From NCBI RefSeq assembly GCF_002435945.1, contig NZ_DIXC01000011.1, positions 1 through 27,913 of the forward strand: DNA of 27,913 nt. Direction: 5' to 3'. A program made the translations under genes and the position numbers. Shown piece after piece: positions 1 through 6,956 of this stretch. A model generated the notes under the pieces. That model did not search any database and was not told where the DNA came from. It worked only from the letters and a program-made list of their open reading frames with translations. This DNA comes from Mesotoga sp. UBA6090. Lineage in GTDB: Bacteria > Thermotogota > Thermotogae > Petrotogales > Kosmotogaceae. How positions within the stretch are numbered: the stretch's first letter is position 1; each line of letters opens with the position of its first letter.

Positions 1-168
1 CACCTGACGGGATCGCCGTCCCGCCTTTTCCCGTAACGTTCACTACCATGGCTCTTTACCACAGCAGCTTACGGTGGTTTGAAGCCTCCACCTACATGGC
101 GGCTTCGAGGGGCCCTCCCTCATCTTCGATTAAGCATGGCTAGAAGTTCCCTTCTTCGCCTTCTTGGC
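1..168 (-). other. Structured non-coding segment, possible end of a mobile element (group II intron-like?)
   Basis: No convincing protein is seen here. Read on the minus strand the segment is rich in nested complementary arms: GAAGCC/GGCTTC near 86-111, CCGTAA/TTACGG spanning about 33-76, and GGGA-type arms near 9-22. This looks like folded RNA rather than coding DNA. It stops abruptly where the alcohol dehydrogenase tail begins, and the minus-strand sequence at that junction starts GTGCC, resembling the GUGYN 5' end of group II introns. That family assignment is inference only. The left part lies outside the window, so neither a reverse transcriptase nor domain V could be checked. Confidence 0.25.
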
Positions 169-403
169 ACACTGGGACGTTGAACCGGATTTCAGGAACC
201 AAGAAAAAGTGGCATTAGAGGGGATCAAGAGGCTGAAGGAATTCTTCGCAAGCCTTGGGATTCCGGTTACACTAACAGGTGCCGGGATTCCCGAGGGCAA
301 ATTCGACGAGATGGCCCGGAAGGCAACTGAAGAGGGTCCTCTAGGTCAGTTCGTCAAGCTTGACAAGGATGATGTGAAGAAGATATACGAACTGGCGAAG
401 TGA
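164..403 (+). pseudogene. C-terminal remnant of an iron-containing (butanol-type) alcohol dehydrogenase
   Basis: The open frame encodes about 79 residues matching the C-terminal tail of NAD(P)H-dependent butanol dehydrogenases of the iron-type alcohol dehydrogenase family. Visible family features are a WDVEPD segment, an ALEGI..LKEFF helix, a SLGIPVTL turn, then MARKAT and a final KIYELAK helix. Full-length members are about 380-400 residues, so the cofactor-binding N-terminal domain and the metal-binding histidines are missing. The frame has no plausible start or ribosome site and begins exactly at the junction with the structured segment to its left. It is therefore best read as a gene broken by insertion or deletion; whether the 5' half survives left of the window cannot be seen. 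Confidence 0.6.
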
Positions 404-535
404 AACTGGTGGTCGGTTGAGCGTTATCCGTTGGCCGAAAAAGAGAAGAAGATCACAGCCAGAAAGCTAAACAAGGTTGCGAAACTTGGAGTTTGAAAAT
501 ATCGGGTAGCGAGTGAGAAGTATAACAGAGTTGTA

Positions 536-561
536 GGGGCGTGCAGTAGCACGCCCCTTTT
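536..561 (+). terminator. Rho-independent terminator, also a member of a GTAGGGGCG palindrome family
   Basis: A perfect 9-bp stem (GGGGCGTGC / GCACGCCCC) with an AGTA loop is followed by TTTT. It would end transcription from the dehydrogenase remnant. The left flank TTGTAGGGGCG is shared, in inverted orientation, with the palindrome at 723-748, so this hairpin may be a dispersed repeat that serves as a terminator. Confidence 0.65.
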
Positions 562-722
562 CTTCAGGTCATCTATTTCTTCAGAAAGTCAGATGAATTT
601 GTGAATACTCATCAAATCCATGAGGAGAACCTATTGATTGATTGTTGTGTTCTTCAAGATTACCAGACGCTGTAATCCCTTAGAGCCTGTCATTAGATGC
701 GTGGCGTTATTGGTTCTCTTTA

Positions 723-742
723 GGGCGAACAGCCGTTCGCCC
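723..742. repeat. Palindromic dispersed repeat
   Basis: GGGCGAAC / GTTCGCCC stem of 8 bp with an AGCC loop, followed by CCTACAA. Read on the minus strand it starts TTGTAGGGGCG, the same start as the hairpin at 536-561, so the two look like opposite-orientation copies of one repeat family. There is no T-tract on the plus strand. Confidence 0.55.
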
Positions 743-811
743 CTACAAAAGAATTGCAGAATCGTCTGACATTGTCACTGTGGCAGTCTATCGGGAGTAC
801 TTCACGCCGTC

Positions 812-832
812 ATCCCGGGTTTGACCCGGGAT
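812..832. repeat. Palindromic dispersed repeat (ATCCCGGGT type)
   Basis: Perfect 9-bp arms ATCCCGGGT / ACCCGGGAT around TTG, preceded by GTC. The layout GTCAT-arm-TTG-arm recurs in degenerate form at 1195-1220 and, with different arms, at 1028-1052. Confidence 0.6.
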
Positions 833-1027
833 CTGGGCTTTTGATAACGAGGTTAGGGGTTGGGGGTACGAGGTTGGAAGAGCAACAGAAGCTGGTTTGC
901 CGTTTAAAGGTTCTCCGTTCTCAGAAAAGAACGATTGCAAGTTCCAAGATGCAAGAAGAAGAAAGGAGACCCTTTCCTAATGGCAATGAACTAGGCTCAT
1001 TGCTGACATCCAAGAAGTGAGCATCAA

Positions 1028-1052
1028 GATTCTGAATCAAGTTCAGATGACG
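1028..1052. repeat. Palindromic dispersed repeat (TCTGAA arms)
   Basis: Arms TCTGAA / TTCAGA surround a 5-base TCAAG loop and are followed by TGACG. It is organised like the 812-832 and 1195-1220 repeats but in the opposite orientation. Confidence 0.4.
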
Positions 1053-1194
1053 GGATGCGACGTTTTCGGAAAGCCCGCTGGGGTGCTGAAACGAGTTCAT
1101 GACGAAAAGTGCAAAGTAAAAAGTAATGAGTACAGGGTCTCGGGTTATGAATCGAGATTCTGGCCAGAATCATGCCAGAATGACGCAAAGGACT

Positions 1195-1220
1195 GTCATA
1201 CCGAACTTGTTTCGGGATCC
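1195..1220. repeat. Degenerate palindromic dispersed repeat
   Basis: GTCAT is followed by CCGAA, a CTTGT centre and TTCGG, then GATCC. It is a decayed relative of the 812-832 palindrome, as arm mismatches are visible. Confidence 0.4.
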
Positions 1221-1269
1221 GATTTTGATCAATTTCGGAGAACGACGCTTCTCAGCTACTCTTGCTCGG

Positions 1270-2640
1270 CTAACTCTTCTTTTCTCTGCCTCTTATCTTT
1301 GCCTTTCTGAACCAGAAGAAGTACATCGCGCCGATATAAGCTGACAAACCCAGAATGAAGTACAGGTAGTAGATTGGCTGCTCAGCTTTGTAACCAAGTA
1401 TGGGAATATTCAACAGTATTAGCATCGGAATACCCAGGAATAATGCCAGGCCACTTCCGAAAACCATGTCCTCAGCAGTTCCGGTCTCAAAGGTTGGATC
1501 TACCTCTCTGAGCAATGCCATGCCCGTCGAAAGCGTACCTGTGTGCATTCCAAAAAAGGTTACGATGTGTTCCAGGGGTGCCTTCTCGTAGATCCTTTTG
1601 CCAAACCAGATTGTGTAGCCAGCAGTGAATAGCCCACCGATCGAGGTAAGGATTATCACGGGCCAGATATACTCGTGAATCACCGAGAAGGAAATCCCGG
1701 CGATCGATGCCGCAACCATGAAGTCGAAGACACCTCCGCCGATCCGTTGAAGGAGGAAGTCGTTCATGTATTCAATTTCATACTTTTCTGATTTCCTTAC
1801 TTTTTCATATATTGCTCTGAACGCCATTGCAAAAAGAACACCTATCACGAAATGGAAACCCCAGAGAACCTGAGCGAATGTCTCGCCGAATGTTCCCAAT
1901 CCAACAATTAAGCCCGTGAACCATTTCAGGAAAAGGTAAGTGACTAGATACACTATTCCAACAGCCAAAATCTGAATCGTAAAGCCGTCGATGTCCGAGA
2001 ATTCGAAGTCCCTCATAGTCGCCTCGATTCTTTTCTTGACGGTCGGTTTCTCAATCTGGATACCGATCTGTCGCTTTCTATAGACCATTGTGTTCAGCAT
2101 CACTATTCCACCAAAGGCGGCCCAGAGAAATCCCAGCGTTGAGACGCTTAGGCCTACGGCTCCTCCACCGGTAAAGCCAAGAGCCTCCCACTGACTTCCG
2201 AGAGAATAGGCCTGGCCCGGGCCCTGAGCAAAACCAAGGGCAAGGAGCAGCCCGAAGGGCGGGAAGAGATCCTTGAAGAACAGTCCAACAAGCGCAATAC
2301 CAATAACGAAACCTACCATACCCTGGAGAGCGTACGACATGCTGATCAGGAAGCCCGTGTTGACGGATGACTTTGTGCTTGAGCGCCGTGTCTTTTTCAA
2401 CGCGATAGCAATGAACCCTATCGCCATCAGGTGGTAGACGAGGTTTCCAAGTCTATCGTAAGAGAAGGGAATTACCTTCAAAACCTCCGGGCCCAAAAGA
2501 ATCCCAAGAAAACCGGCTATAACGGCATTTGGAATGAGGACCTTGCTCAATGGAGAAATCAACCTCTTCAAAACGGAAGCGACACCCAATAGGATCGATA
2601 AATAAGCGAAATCTAGTACTGAAGTCCAGTCTTGTTCCAT
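1270..2640 (-). CDS. Sodium/glutamate symporter (GltS/ESS)-like membrane carrier
   Basis: A very hydrophobic protein of about 456 residues with around ten or more membrane segments across its length. The segment LALGFAQGPGQAYSLG, followed by a Gly-rich GFTGGGAVGLSVSTLG stretch, matches the re-entrant signature of the glutamate:sodium symporter family; GltS proteins are about 400 residues, so this is slightly long. A central hydrophilic segment (KPTVKKRIEATMRDFEF) is a likely cytoplasmic loop, and the basic tail (RKAKIRGREKKS) is likely cytoplasmic. The start at 2640 is chosen because AGGGGTGAT lies just upstream; an in-frame ATG seven codons earlier lacks a ribosome site. It is divergent from the hydrolase at 2735 with a 94-bp shared intergenic region. 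Substrate identity (glutamate or another carboxylate) is inferred from the family. Confidence 0.75.
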   Translation of the reverse strand: MEQDWTSVLDFAYLSILLGVASVLKRLISPLSKVLIPNAVIAGFLGILLGPEVLKVIPFSYDRLGNLVYHLMAIGFIAIALKKTRRSSTKSSVNTGFLISMSYALQGMVGFVIGIALVGLFFKDLFPPFGLLLALGFAQGPGQAYSLGSQWEALGFTGGGAVGLSVSTLGFLWAAFGGIVMLNTMVYRKRQIGIQIEKPTVKKRIEATMRDFEFSDIDGFTIQILAVGIVYLVTYLFLKWFTGLIVGLGTFGETFAQVLWGFHFVIGVLFAMAFRAIYEKVRKSEKYEIEYMNDFLLQRIGGGVFDFMVAASIAGISFSVIHEYIWPVIILTSIGGLFTAGYTIWFGKRIYEKAPLEHIVTFFGMHTGTLSTGMALLREVDPTFETGTAEDMVFGSGLALFLGIPMLILLNIPILGYKAEQPIYYLYFILGLSAYIGAMYFFWFRKAKIRGREKKS

Positions 2641-2734
2641 GAGATCACCCCTTTTGATCAAAGCAATTGTATCAGAGACAGTTCAAGTTAATTCTCCTCG
2701 TTTTTGTTAGAATTGTAAAAAAGGAGGAAATTTG

Positions 2735-4066
2735 ATGACACTAACGCCGCTTGGTGGCGGCCGCGAGATAGGCGCAAATTCCTATCTCCTTAGTCTGGAC
2801 GGGAAAAATATTTTAATTGATGCAGGAAGACACCCAGTAAAGGAAGGTTTCGAGTCGCTACCTGAAATTGACAAAATAGACGATCTAGATGTGATAATGA
2901 TCTCCCACTCCCACTACGACCATCTCTCTTCTCTTCCGTACATTTCTCAAAGATGGCCAAATGCCCCCATCCTGATGGCTCAAGAAAACAAGGGTCTTTC
3001 ACTTAGAATACTTCAGAACTCCGTTGAGGTAATGAAGAAGAAAAACGCCAAGGATGGTGTAGAACCGATACTATACAATCACGGCGAGATCAACGAGCTG
3101 AAGAGAAGAATATATCCCATGGAGTACTTCCAGCGATATTCAATAGACGACGTAGTGGATGTGGCGCTCTATCCGGCAGGACATGTGATGGGTGCAGCTT
3201 CGATCTTTCTCGAACACAAAGGAAAGCGGATACTCTATTCTGGAGATATTTCTCTTTCGCAGCAGCTCACCATCCCTCCGGCCCAGCTTCCAAAGAAGGT
3301 CGAGACACTGATATCCGAGGGAACATACGGCGCGAAAGAAAACCAGCTTCTAACAAGATATAGCGAAATAGAGCGCCTGAGCAAATCGGTGAAACGCGTT
3401 CTAGACAATGGCGGGCGGGTATTACTGCCGGTATTTGCTCTTGGGAGAGGACAGGAGACAATATACATGCTCCTCAGGCTAATGCAGAAGAACAAGATCC
3501 CCTCCGTTCCTATATACACAAATGGAATGGTCGCCTCTCTGAGCAATCTTTATATGAGCAATTACGAACGCATAAGCGATAAAGACAGAAAGTGGTTCAT
3601 GCAGAACTTCCAGAAGAATGTTACGGTAGCGCCCAAGAGTATCGAGAGGCTCCTCTACTCGAAAGAATCGGCTCTCCTGGTCTTTTCAGCTGGAATGCTG
3701 GTTGAAGATACACTTTCTTACATCTTCGCGAAGCAGATGCTACCTAACAGCAAGGACGGCATTTTCTTCATGGGTTATCAGAGTCCAGAATCAGATGGCT
3801 ATAGAGTGCTTCAATCAACCAAGAATGGTGATGATAAAATCACTCTGGGAGAAGAAACTGTAGAAATAGGGACGAAGAACATAGATATCTTCAACTTCTC
3901 GGGCCATGCCGACTACCAGGAACTGCTCGACCTCCCCAGAAAGCTCCAACCAGAGAAACTGATCTATGTTCACGGTGACGAGGGAGCACTTGAAAACCTC
4001 GCCGAAGAACTGCAGTATGAGTTTGAGATTCAGATACCATCGAATCTTCAGACAGTCGAGCTTTAG
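2735..4066 (+). CDS. Metallo-beta-lactamase fold / beta-CASP hydrolase
   Basis: A 443-residue protein of the MBL-fold beta-CASP group (COG1236-like, relatives of mRNA 3'-processing factors and RNase J). Motifs in order: N-terminal LGGGREIGAN, the zinc-binding HSHYDH near residue 57, PAGHVMGAAS (motif 3 His), YSGDIS (motif 4 Asp), a beta-CASP insert with LLPVFALGRGQE, FSGHADYQEL and finally VHGDEGALENL. All expected metal ligands appear present, so a hydrolase, probably acting on RNA, is likely. ATG 2735 is preferred over TTG 2732 because AGGAGG lies 7 bases upstream. It ends just before the tRNA promoter. The exact substrate cannot be read from sequence. Confidence 0.8.
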   Translation: MTLTPLGGGREIGANSYLLSLDGKNILIDAGRHPVKEGFESLPEIDKIDDLDVIMISHSHYDHLSSLPYISQRWPNAPILMAQENKGLSLRILQNSVEVMKKKNAKDGVEPILYNHGEINELKRRIYPMEYFQRYSIDDVVDVALYPAGHVMGAASIFLEHKGKRILYSGDISLSQQLTIPPAQLPKKVETLISEGTYGAKENQLLTRYSEIERLSKSVKRVLDNGGRVLLPVFALGRGQETIYMLLRLMQKNKIPSVPIYTNGMVASLSNLYMSNYERISDKDRKWFMQNFQKNVTVAPKSIERLLYSKESALLVFSAGMLVEDTLSYIFAKQMLPNSKDGIFFMGYQSPESDGYRVLQSTKNGDDKITLGEETVEIGTKNIDIFNFSGHADYQELLDLPRKLQPEKLIYVHGDEGALENLAEELQYEFEIQIPSNLQTVEL

Positions 4067-4072
4067 CTCCGG

Positions 4073-4101
4073 TTGACAAGGAATTGCACTGGTGTTATCA
4101 T
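4073..4101 (+). promoter_or_regulatory. Sigma-70-type promoter of the tRNA operon
   Basis: TTGACA (4073-4078), a 17-base spacer and TATCAT (4096-4101). This is a perfect -35 box, ideal spacing and one mismatch in the -10 box, 12 bases before the first tRNA nucleotide. It is the strongest promoter match noticed in the window. Confidence 0.8.
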
Positions 4102-4112
4102 AGTTTACGGTT

Positions 4113-4201
4113 GCCGGGGTGGCGGAACTGGCAGACGCAACGGACTTAAAATCCGTTGGAGCGAGGGCTTCGTGTGGGTTCGATTCCCATCCCCGGCACC
4201 A
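4113..4201 (+). tRNA. tRNA-Leu (anticodon UAA), CCA encoded
   Basis: Acceptor arms GCCGGGG (4113-4119) and CCCCGGC (4191-4197) pair fully, followed by discriminator A and encoded CCA. The anticodon arm ACGGA-CTTAAAA-TCCGT shows anticodon TAA. A long variable arm (class II), as expected for leucine, precedes the T arm GTGGGTTCGATTCCCAT. It is the first gene of a three-tRNA operon. Confidence 0.95.
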
Positions 4202-4258
4202 TGGAAGCAGAAAAAGCAGGTCATTCATATAGAAATATTGAGAATAATAGATACCCGG

Positions 4259-4335
<77 letters not shown>

Positions 4336-4342
4336 TTTATTA

Positions 4343-4419
4343 GGCGGTGTAGCTCAGCTGGCTAGAGCATGCGGTTCATACCCGCAGAGTCGTCAGTTCG
4401 ATTCTGACCGCCGCCACCA
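4343..4419 (+). tRNA. Elongator tRNA-Met (anticodon CAU), integration target of the island
   Basis: GGCGGTG (4343-4349) pairs with CGCCGCC (4409-4415), A73 and encoded CCA follow. Anticodon arm TGCGG-TTCATAC-CCGCA and T arm GTCAG-TTCGATT-CTGAC are intact. The body closely resembles elongator Met tRNAs of Gram-positive bacteria; an Ile(k2C) CAU tRNA is a less likely alternative. The last bases from 4408 onward are the left copy of the 19-bp att repeat, so the gene remains whole after integration. Confidence 0.9.
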
Positions 4420-4426
4420 AGCATTT
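4408..4426. repeat. attL: left 19-bp direct repeat at tRNA-Met 3' end
   Basis: CCGCCGCCACCAAGCATTT occurs here and again, identically, at 16946-16964. The left copy spans the 3' acceptor strand and CCA of tRNA-Met plus seven downstream bases. A repeat of exactly a tRNA 3' end, 12.5 kb away and beside a recombinase gene, is the classic mark of site-specific integration. Confidence 0.85.
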
Positions 4427-4460
4427 GTGTACACTCATCATAGGGTACGAACCGAAATTG

Positions 4461-4485
4461 AAAGCCCCGGGACAACCGGGGCTTT
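4461..4485 (+). terminator. Terminator downstream of the tRNA operon
   Basis: Perfect 10-bp stem AAAGCCCCGG / CCGGGGCTTT with GACAA loop, followed by the AT-rich ATCATTATTTT. It lies inside the island, 41 bases after tRNA-Met, and now ends the tRNA transcript. Confidence 0.8.
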
Positions 4486-4701
4486 ATCATTATTTTCCTC
4501 ACATTGGAGAACGAGAAACAAGTTAATCAGATGAGCTGTTTCTGGTTCATTGGTTTCAGAAATGGATACCTCCATTTTCATATTTCTAATCTGTGCAAAG
4601 GCATGAAATTAATTCCTTCCCAATCAAACGGAACCCAAGTCGATATGTTGTTGGCATAACTCAGCTTCCAATATCAAAGAATGTACTGACTCTATGTTAG
4701 G
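4486..4701. other. Gene-free stretch at the left end of the island
   Basis: No open frame with a start, no tRNA and no strong hairpin was noticed between the terminator and the LexA-like remnant. It could hold the 5' part of the decayed repressor gene, but no recognisable helix-turn-helix coding was seen. Confidence 0.4.
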
Positions 4702-4971
4702 GAAGGCTCCAGAGTTTTCCCTAAACTGCTTGACGGTGACGTCGTTTTCGTGCGAAAACAGCCTGTCGCTAGGAACGGCCAGATGGTAGTCGTGCGTATA
4801 AATGGCCAGGAAGGCGTCATAAAGTACTTCCAGAAGAGATCTGACATGGTAATTCTTACCTCTGAGAATCCTGAATACAAGCCAATTAGAATAGATAAAG
4901 ATAGATGGGACTCCGAATGTGCTATTATCGGGGTAGTTGTTGGTTTGAAGAGAAAGTTTTCTGATTCTTAG
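4702..4971 (+). pseudogene. LexA/S24-type repressor C-terminal remnant (left copy)
   Basis: The frame reads FPKLLDGDVVFVRKQPVA, then NGQMVVVRINGQEGVIKYF and SENPEYKPI, ending IIGVVVGLKRKFSDS. This is the typical C-terminal protease domain of LexA and phage-type S24 repressors. The lysine of the catalytic pair can be placed in GVIKYF. The residues before FPKLLDGD read GSRV where functional proteins have a DSM motif, so the catalytic serine seems lost, and no N-terminal DNA-binding domain is present. It is therefore a dead remnant, and it lies within the 0.39-kb duplicated segment whose second copy is at 17225-17590. Confidence 0.6.
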
Positions 4972-5111
4972 TTCTTAGATTTAGAGCTCTCAATTAGAAC
5001 GGTGAACGAATGGTTGGCCTACTCATTAGATCTCAGTCATTATTCGTTGAGTTCTCACCTGAGGTGCAGTTATTGCCTTCGAAGTAGAGATAATCGTGGG
5101 GATTACTATAT
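4717..5111. repeat. Left copy of ~0.39-kb imperfect direct repeat
   Basis: From TTCCCTAAACTGCTTGACGG to GATTACTATAT this segment is clearly alignable with 17225-17590 in the same orientation, with scattered substitutions and one gap of about 27-29 bases in the right copy near 17290. It includes the LexA-like remnant and about 140 bases after it. The left copy's right edge contains the stop codon of the neighbouring minus-strand gene. No terminal inverted repeats were seen. Confidence 0.75.
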
Positions 5112-5738
5112 CGGTTGCTTCTCGACTGCCTCGATGAAATCAATAAGCTGCTTGAATGCAATATGTTCAAAGTCCCAGTAATTGCACTTTGCTGCGGTTC
5201 CAATCAATTTGTAAGGTTCGGGCTTTGAAGCAAGATAAGCATGCACCAAAGCCTTTTTGTGTCGCAACTTCAGTTTCATTTCAATAAGCTTATCTACATA
5301 ATCATTTGCAGGCTTCAAGGCTTCATCTTCAGACAAAGACTGAATGAAGATATCTTCGAGACAGCCTTCATCAACACTGATTGGGATAAGGCGTACTATA
5401 ACGGCAACATTGGTGTTGGGAGCAAAGGAATCCTCCTCATTTGGCACTGGTAAACCGACTTTCTCCAAAGCCGACTGGATACTTTGAAAGCCAGCCTGTC
5501 TATTGTTCTCACAATCCCTTAAAATCCCGATGACCTTTACGTTCTTCTTATAGTTGGTGAGTTTCACCATTGAATTCATGAAATTTCCCAAATTGTTATT
5601 ACCTTCATAATTCCCTACTTCGATATCCTCGTACCCAAGTCTCTTGAATAGCTCAATAAGAAGAAAGTACTCTTCAGCCCCTTCGACCAAGATTAGCCTT
5701 GGTCTCAAGAACTTGTTCTCGTTGTCTTTTTCTTTCAT
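5106..5738 (-). CDS. TOPRIM-like (DUF3226-type) protein, partner of the upstream ATPase
   Basis: A 210-residue protein. The N-terminal RLILVEGAEEYFLLIELF carries the conserved acidic residue of a TOPRIM-like fold, and VIGILRDCENNRQAGFQSI supplies a second acidic cluster; the ending GTAAKCNYWDFEHIAFKQL is characteristic of DUF3226 proteins. TOPRIM partners of AAA ATPases act as metal-dependent nucleases or effectors in OLD- and PARIS-type antiphage systems; that role here is inferred. The start overlaps the ATPase stop by four bases (ATGA), implying translational coupling. The last codons and the stop lie in the 0.39-kb repeat, so the natural C-terminus may have been trimmed at recombination. 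Confidence 0.65.
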   Translation of the reverse strand: MKEKDNENKFLRPRLILVEGAEEYFLLIELFKRLGYEDIEVGNYEGNNNLGNFMNSMVKLTNYKKNVKVIGILRDCENNRQAGFQSIQSALEKVGLPVPNEEDSFAPNTNVAVIVRLIPISVDEGCLEDIFIQSLSEDEALKPANDYVDKLIEMKLKLRHKKALVHAYLASKPEPYKLIGTAAKCNYWDFEHIAFKQLIDFIEAVEKQPI

Positions 5739-6808
5739 CTGACATCCATCCCAAACTCAAGAGAGGAAGTTAGCGTCTCTTTATCGTATCTCATAATCTC
5801 AATCTCCTCTTTGATCCTATCAAGTCTGAACAGAGCAAAATCATAGTCACCTTTACCAAACACTTCATGGGCACTCTTTATGCACTCGAGACTATGTGTT
5901 GTTATGAAGACCTGAGTATTTGTGTTTCTTGATACTTCATCTATGACTTCCCAGAGGTCTCCAAGACAAGAATAGTGAAAGCCGTTTTCAATTTCGTCGA
6001 TCATTACAATGCCTTCAGGCGAACTGGAAATTGCCAGAACGACTCTCAGCAAACGAGTAATACCTTCTCCCATATCTGGCAAAGGTATCAAATGGCTTAT
6101 TCCAATGTCGGCATTCAGAACCGGTTCGCCCGCCATGTAAGTGAGAGAAACATCTTTGACACGACTATCTATTCGCCTAAGTGCTTCAATGACAATTCCT
6201 TCCTGCTTCTTGTTAACGAGAGAACTGAATCGCCTCGCTTCTTCCTTGAAGTCGAATCTGCTACTAGCGGCTATGAAAACTCCAGGAAAAGGTGGCGGTG
6301 GAGGAGTTGGTTCGATTCTCATGCCGTTGGGATCGAATACTATCCTGAAGACCTGCTTCTTCTCCCCTATCTCTTTAACCGTCATAGTTGCAGATAGTAT
6401 AGGCATGGAAGAAGATGCATACGTGCCCTCTTCATGCTTAACAGGAACCATCTTAACAGGAGTGGCAACGTTCTCCAAACTGTGAGAAATGGTTATTATC
6501 CGTTCACCATTGTTCTTGAACAGACCGCAAACCCTTATCATACGATTTGTATTGAATTCTCTGAAAAGAGATTCCCAAGGAGGCGATGCTGAAGAATCAA
6601 AATTAATATCAAACCCGCTGTATCCCCTGAACTTATTCACTCTCAGAAGCAATTCTGGATTATATGTTCCAGAGAATATGAACAGAGATTCAAGTAGACT
6701 TGTTTTCCCCACGTTGTTAATCCCTGTAATTAGGTTCACCCTCTTCAAATCATTTAGTTTTGTGTCCGACAAACATCTGAAATTCTCAACAGCAAATGAA
6801 CATAACAA
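5735..6808 (-). CDS. AAA family ATPase (OLD/AriA-like)
   Basis: A 357-residue SMC/ABC-type ATPase of the AAA_15/AAA_21 group. Visible features: an FAVENFRCLSD N-terminus typical of these proteins, Walker A GINNVGKT (29-36), an ABC-like signature DMGEG near 245, Walker B IVMIDEIENG (267-276) and the switch histidine in ITTHS near 305. All catalytic residues are present. A proline run near residues 168-174 precedes the second half. The start is TTG at 6808, supported by GGAGGG upstream. It overlaps the following TOPRIM-like gene by 4 bases. The pair resembles OLD- or PARIS-type (AriA/AriB) defence modules, but AriA/AriB are usually longer; exact subtype is uncertain. Confidence 0.75.
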   Translation of the reverse strand: MLCSFAVENFRCLSDTKLNDLKRVNLITGINNVGKTSLLESLFIFSGTYNPELLLRVNKFRGYSGFDINFDSSASPPWESLFREFNTNRMIRVCGLFKNNGERIITISHSLENVATPVKMVPVKHEEGTYASSSMPILSATMTVKEIGEKKQVFRIVFDPNGMRIEPTPPPPPFPGVFIAASSRFDFKEEARRFSSLVNKKQEGIVIEALRRIDSRVKDVSLTYMAGEPVLNADIGISHLIPLPDMGEGITRLLRVVLAISSSPEGIVMIDEIENGFHYSCLGDLWEVIDEVSRNTNTQVFITTHSLECIKSAHEVFGKGDYDFALFRLDRIKEEIEIMRYDKETLTSSLEFGMDVR

Positions 6809-6956
6809 TGGAAGTTCCCTCCTTTACTTAACTCTCTACCTAATCCTGCAACTCACCTAATGCAAGCTCGGTGACCAACCTAGCTGCATTATATAACAGA
6901 TCTGCTTCAAAGCGAATCTTTAGTAGTGGCACAGTTGAACATTTGTAGATTCTACT

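Larger units (their letters stand above)
404..1269. other. Gene-poor stretch with dispersed palindromic repeats
   Basis: No credible gene was found across roughly 870 bases between the dehydrogenase remnant and the symporter. Open frames here have no ribosome site and their translations run straight through palindromic repeats. The stretch holds the hairpin at 536-561 and at least four short palindromes of the kind dispersed in some bacterial chromosomes, listed separately. Confidence 0.5.

Noticed and set aside
754..1020. 88-residue open frame in the left decayed zone
   Set aside because: No ribosome site, and its translation runs through the 812-832 palindrome; judged a chance frame.
3815..4228. 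137-residue minus-strand frame across the hydrolase end and tRNA-Leu
   Set aside because: It is antisense to a well-supported gene, the tRNA promoter and the tRNA, so it is a shadow.
5975..6860. Several plus-strand frames over the AAA ATPase gene
   Set aside because: All lie antisense to a gene with complete ATPase motifs and lack ribosome sites.
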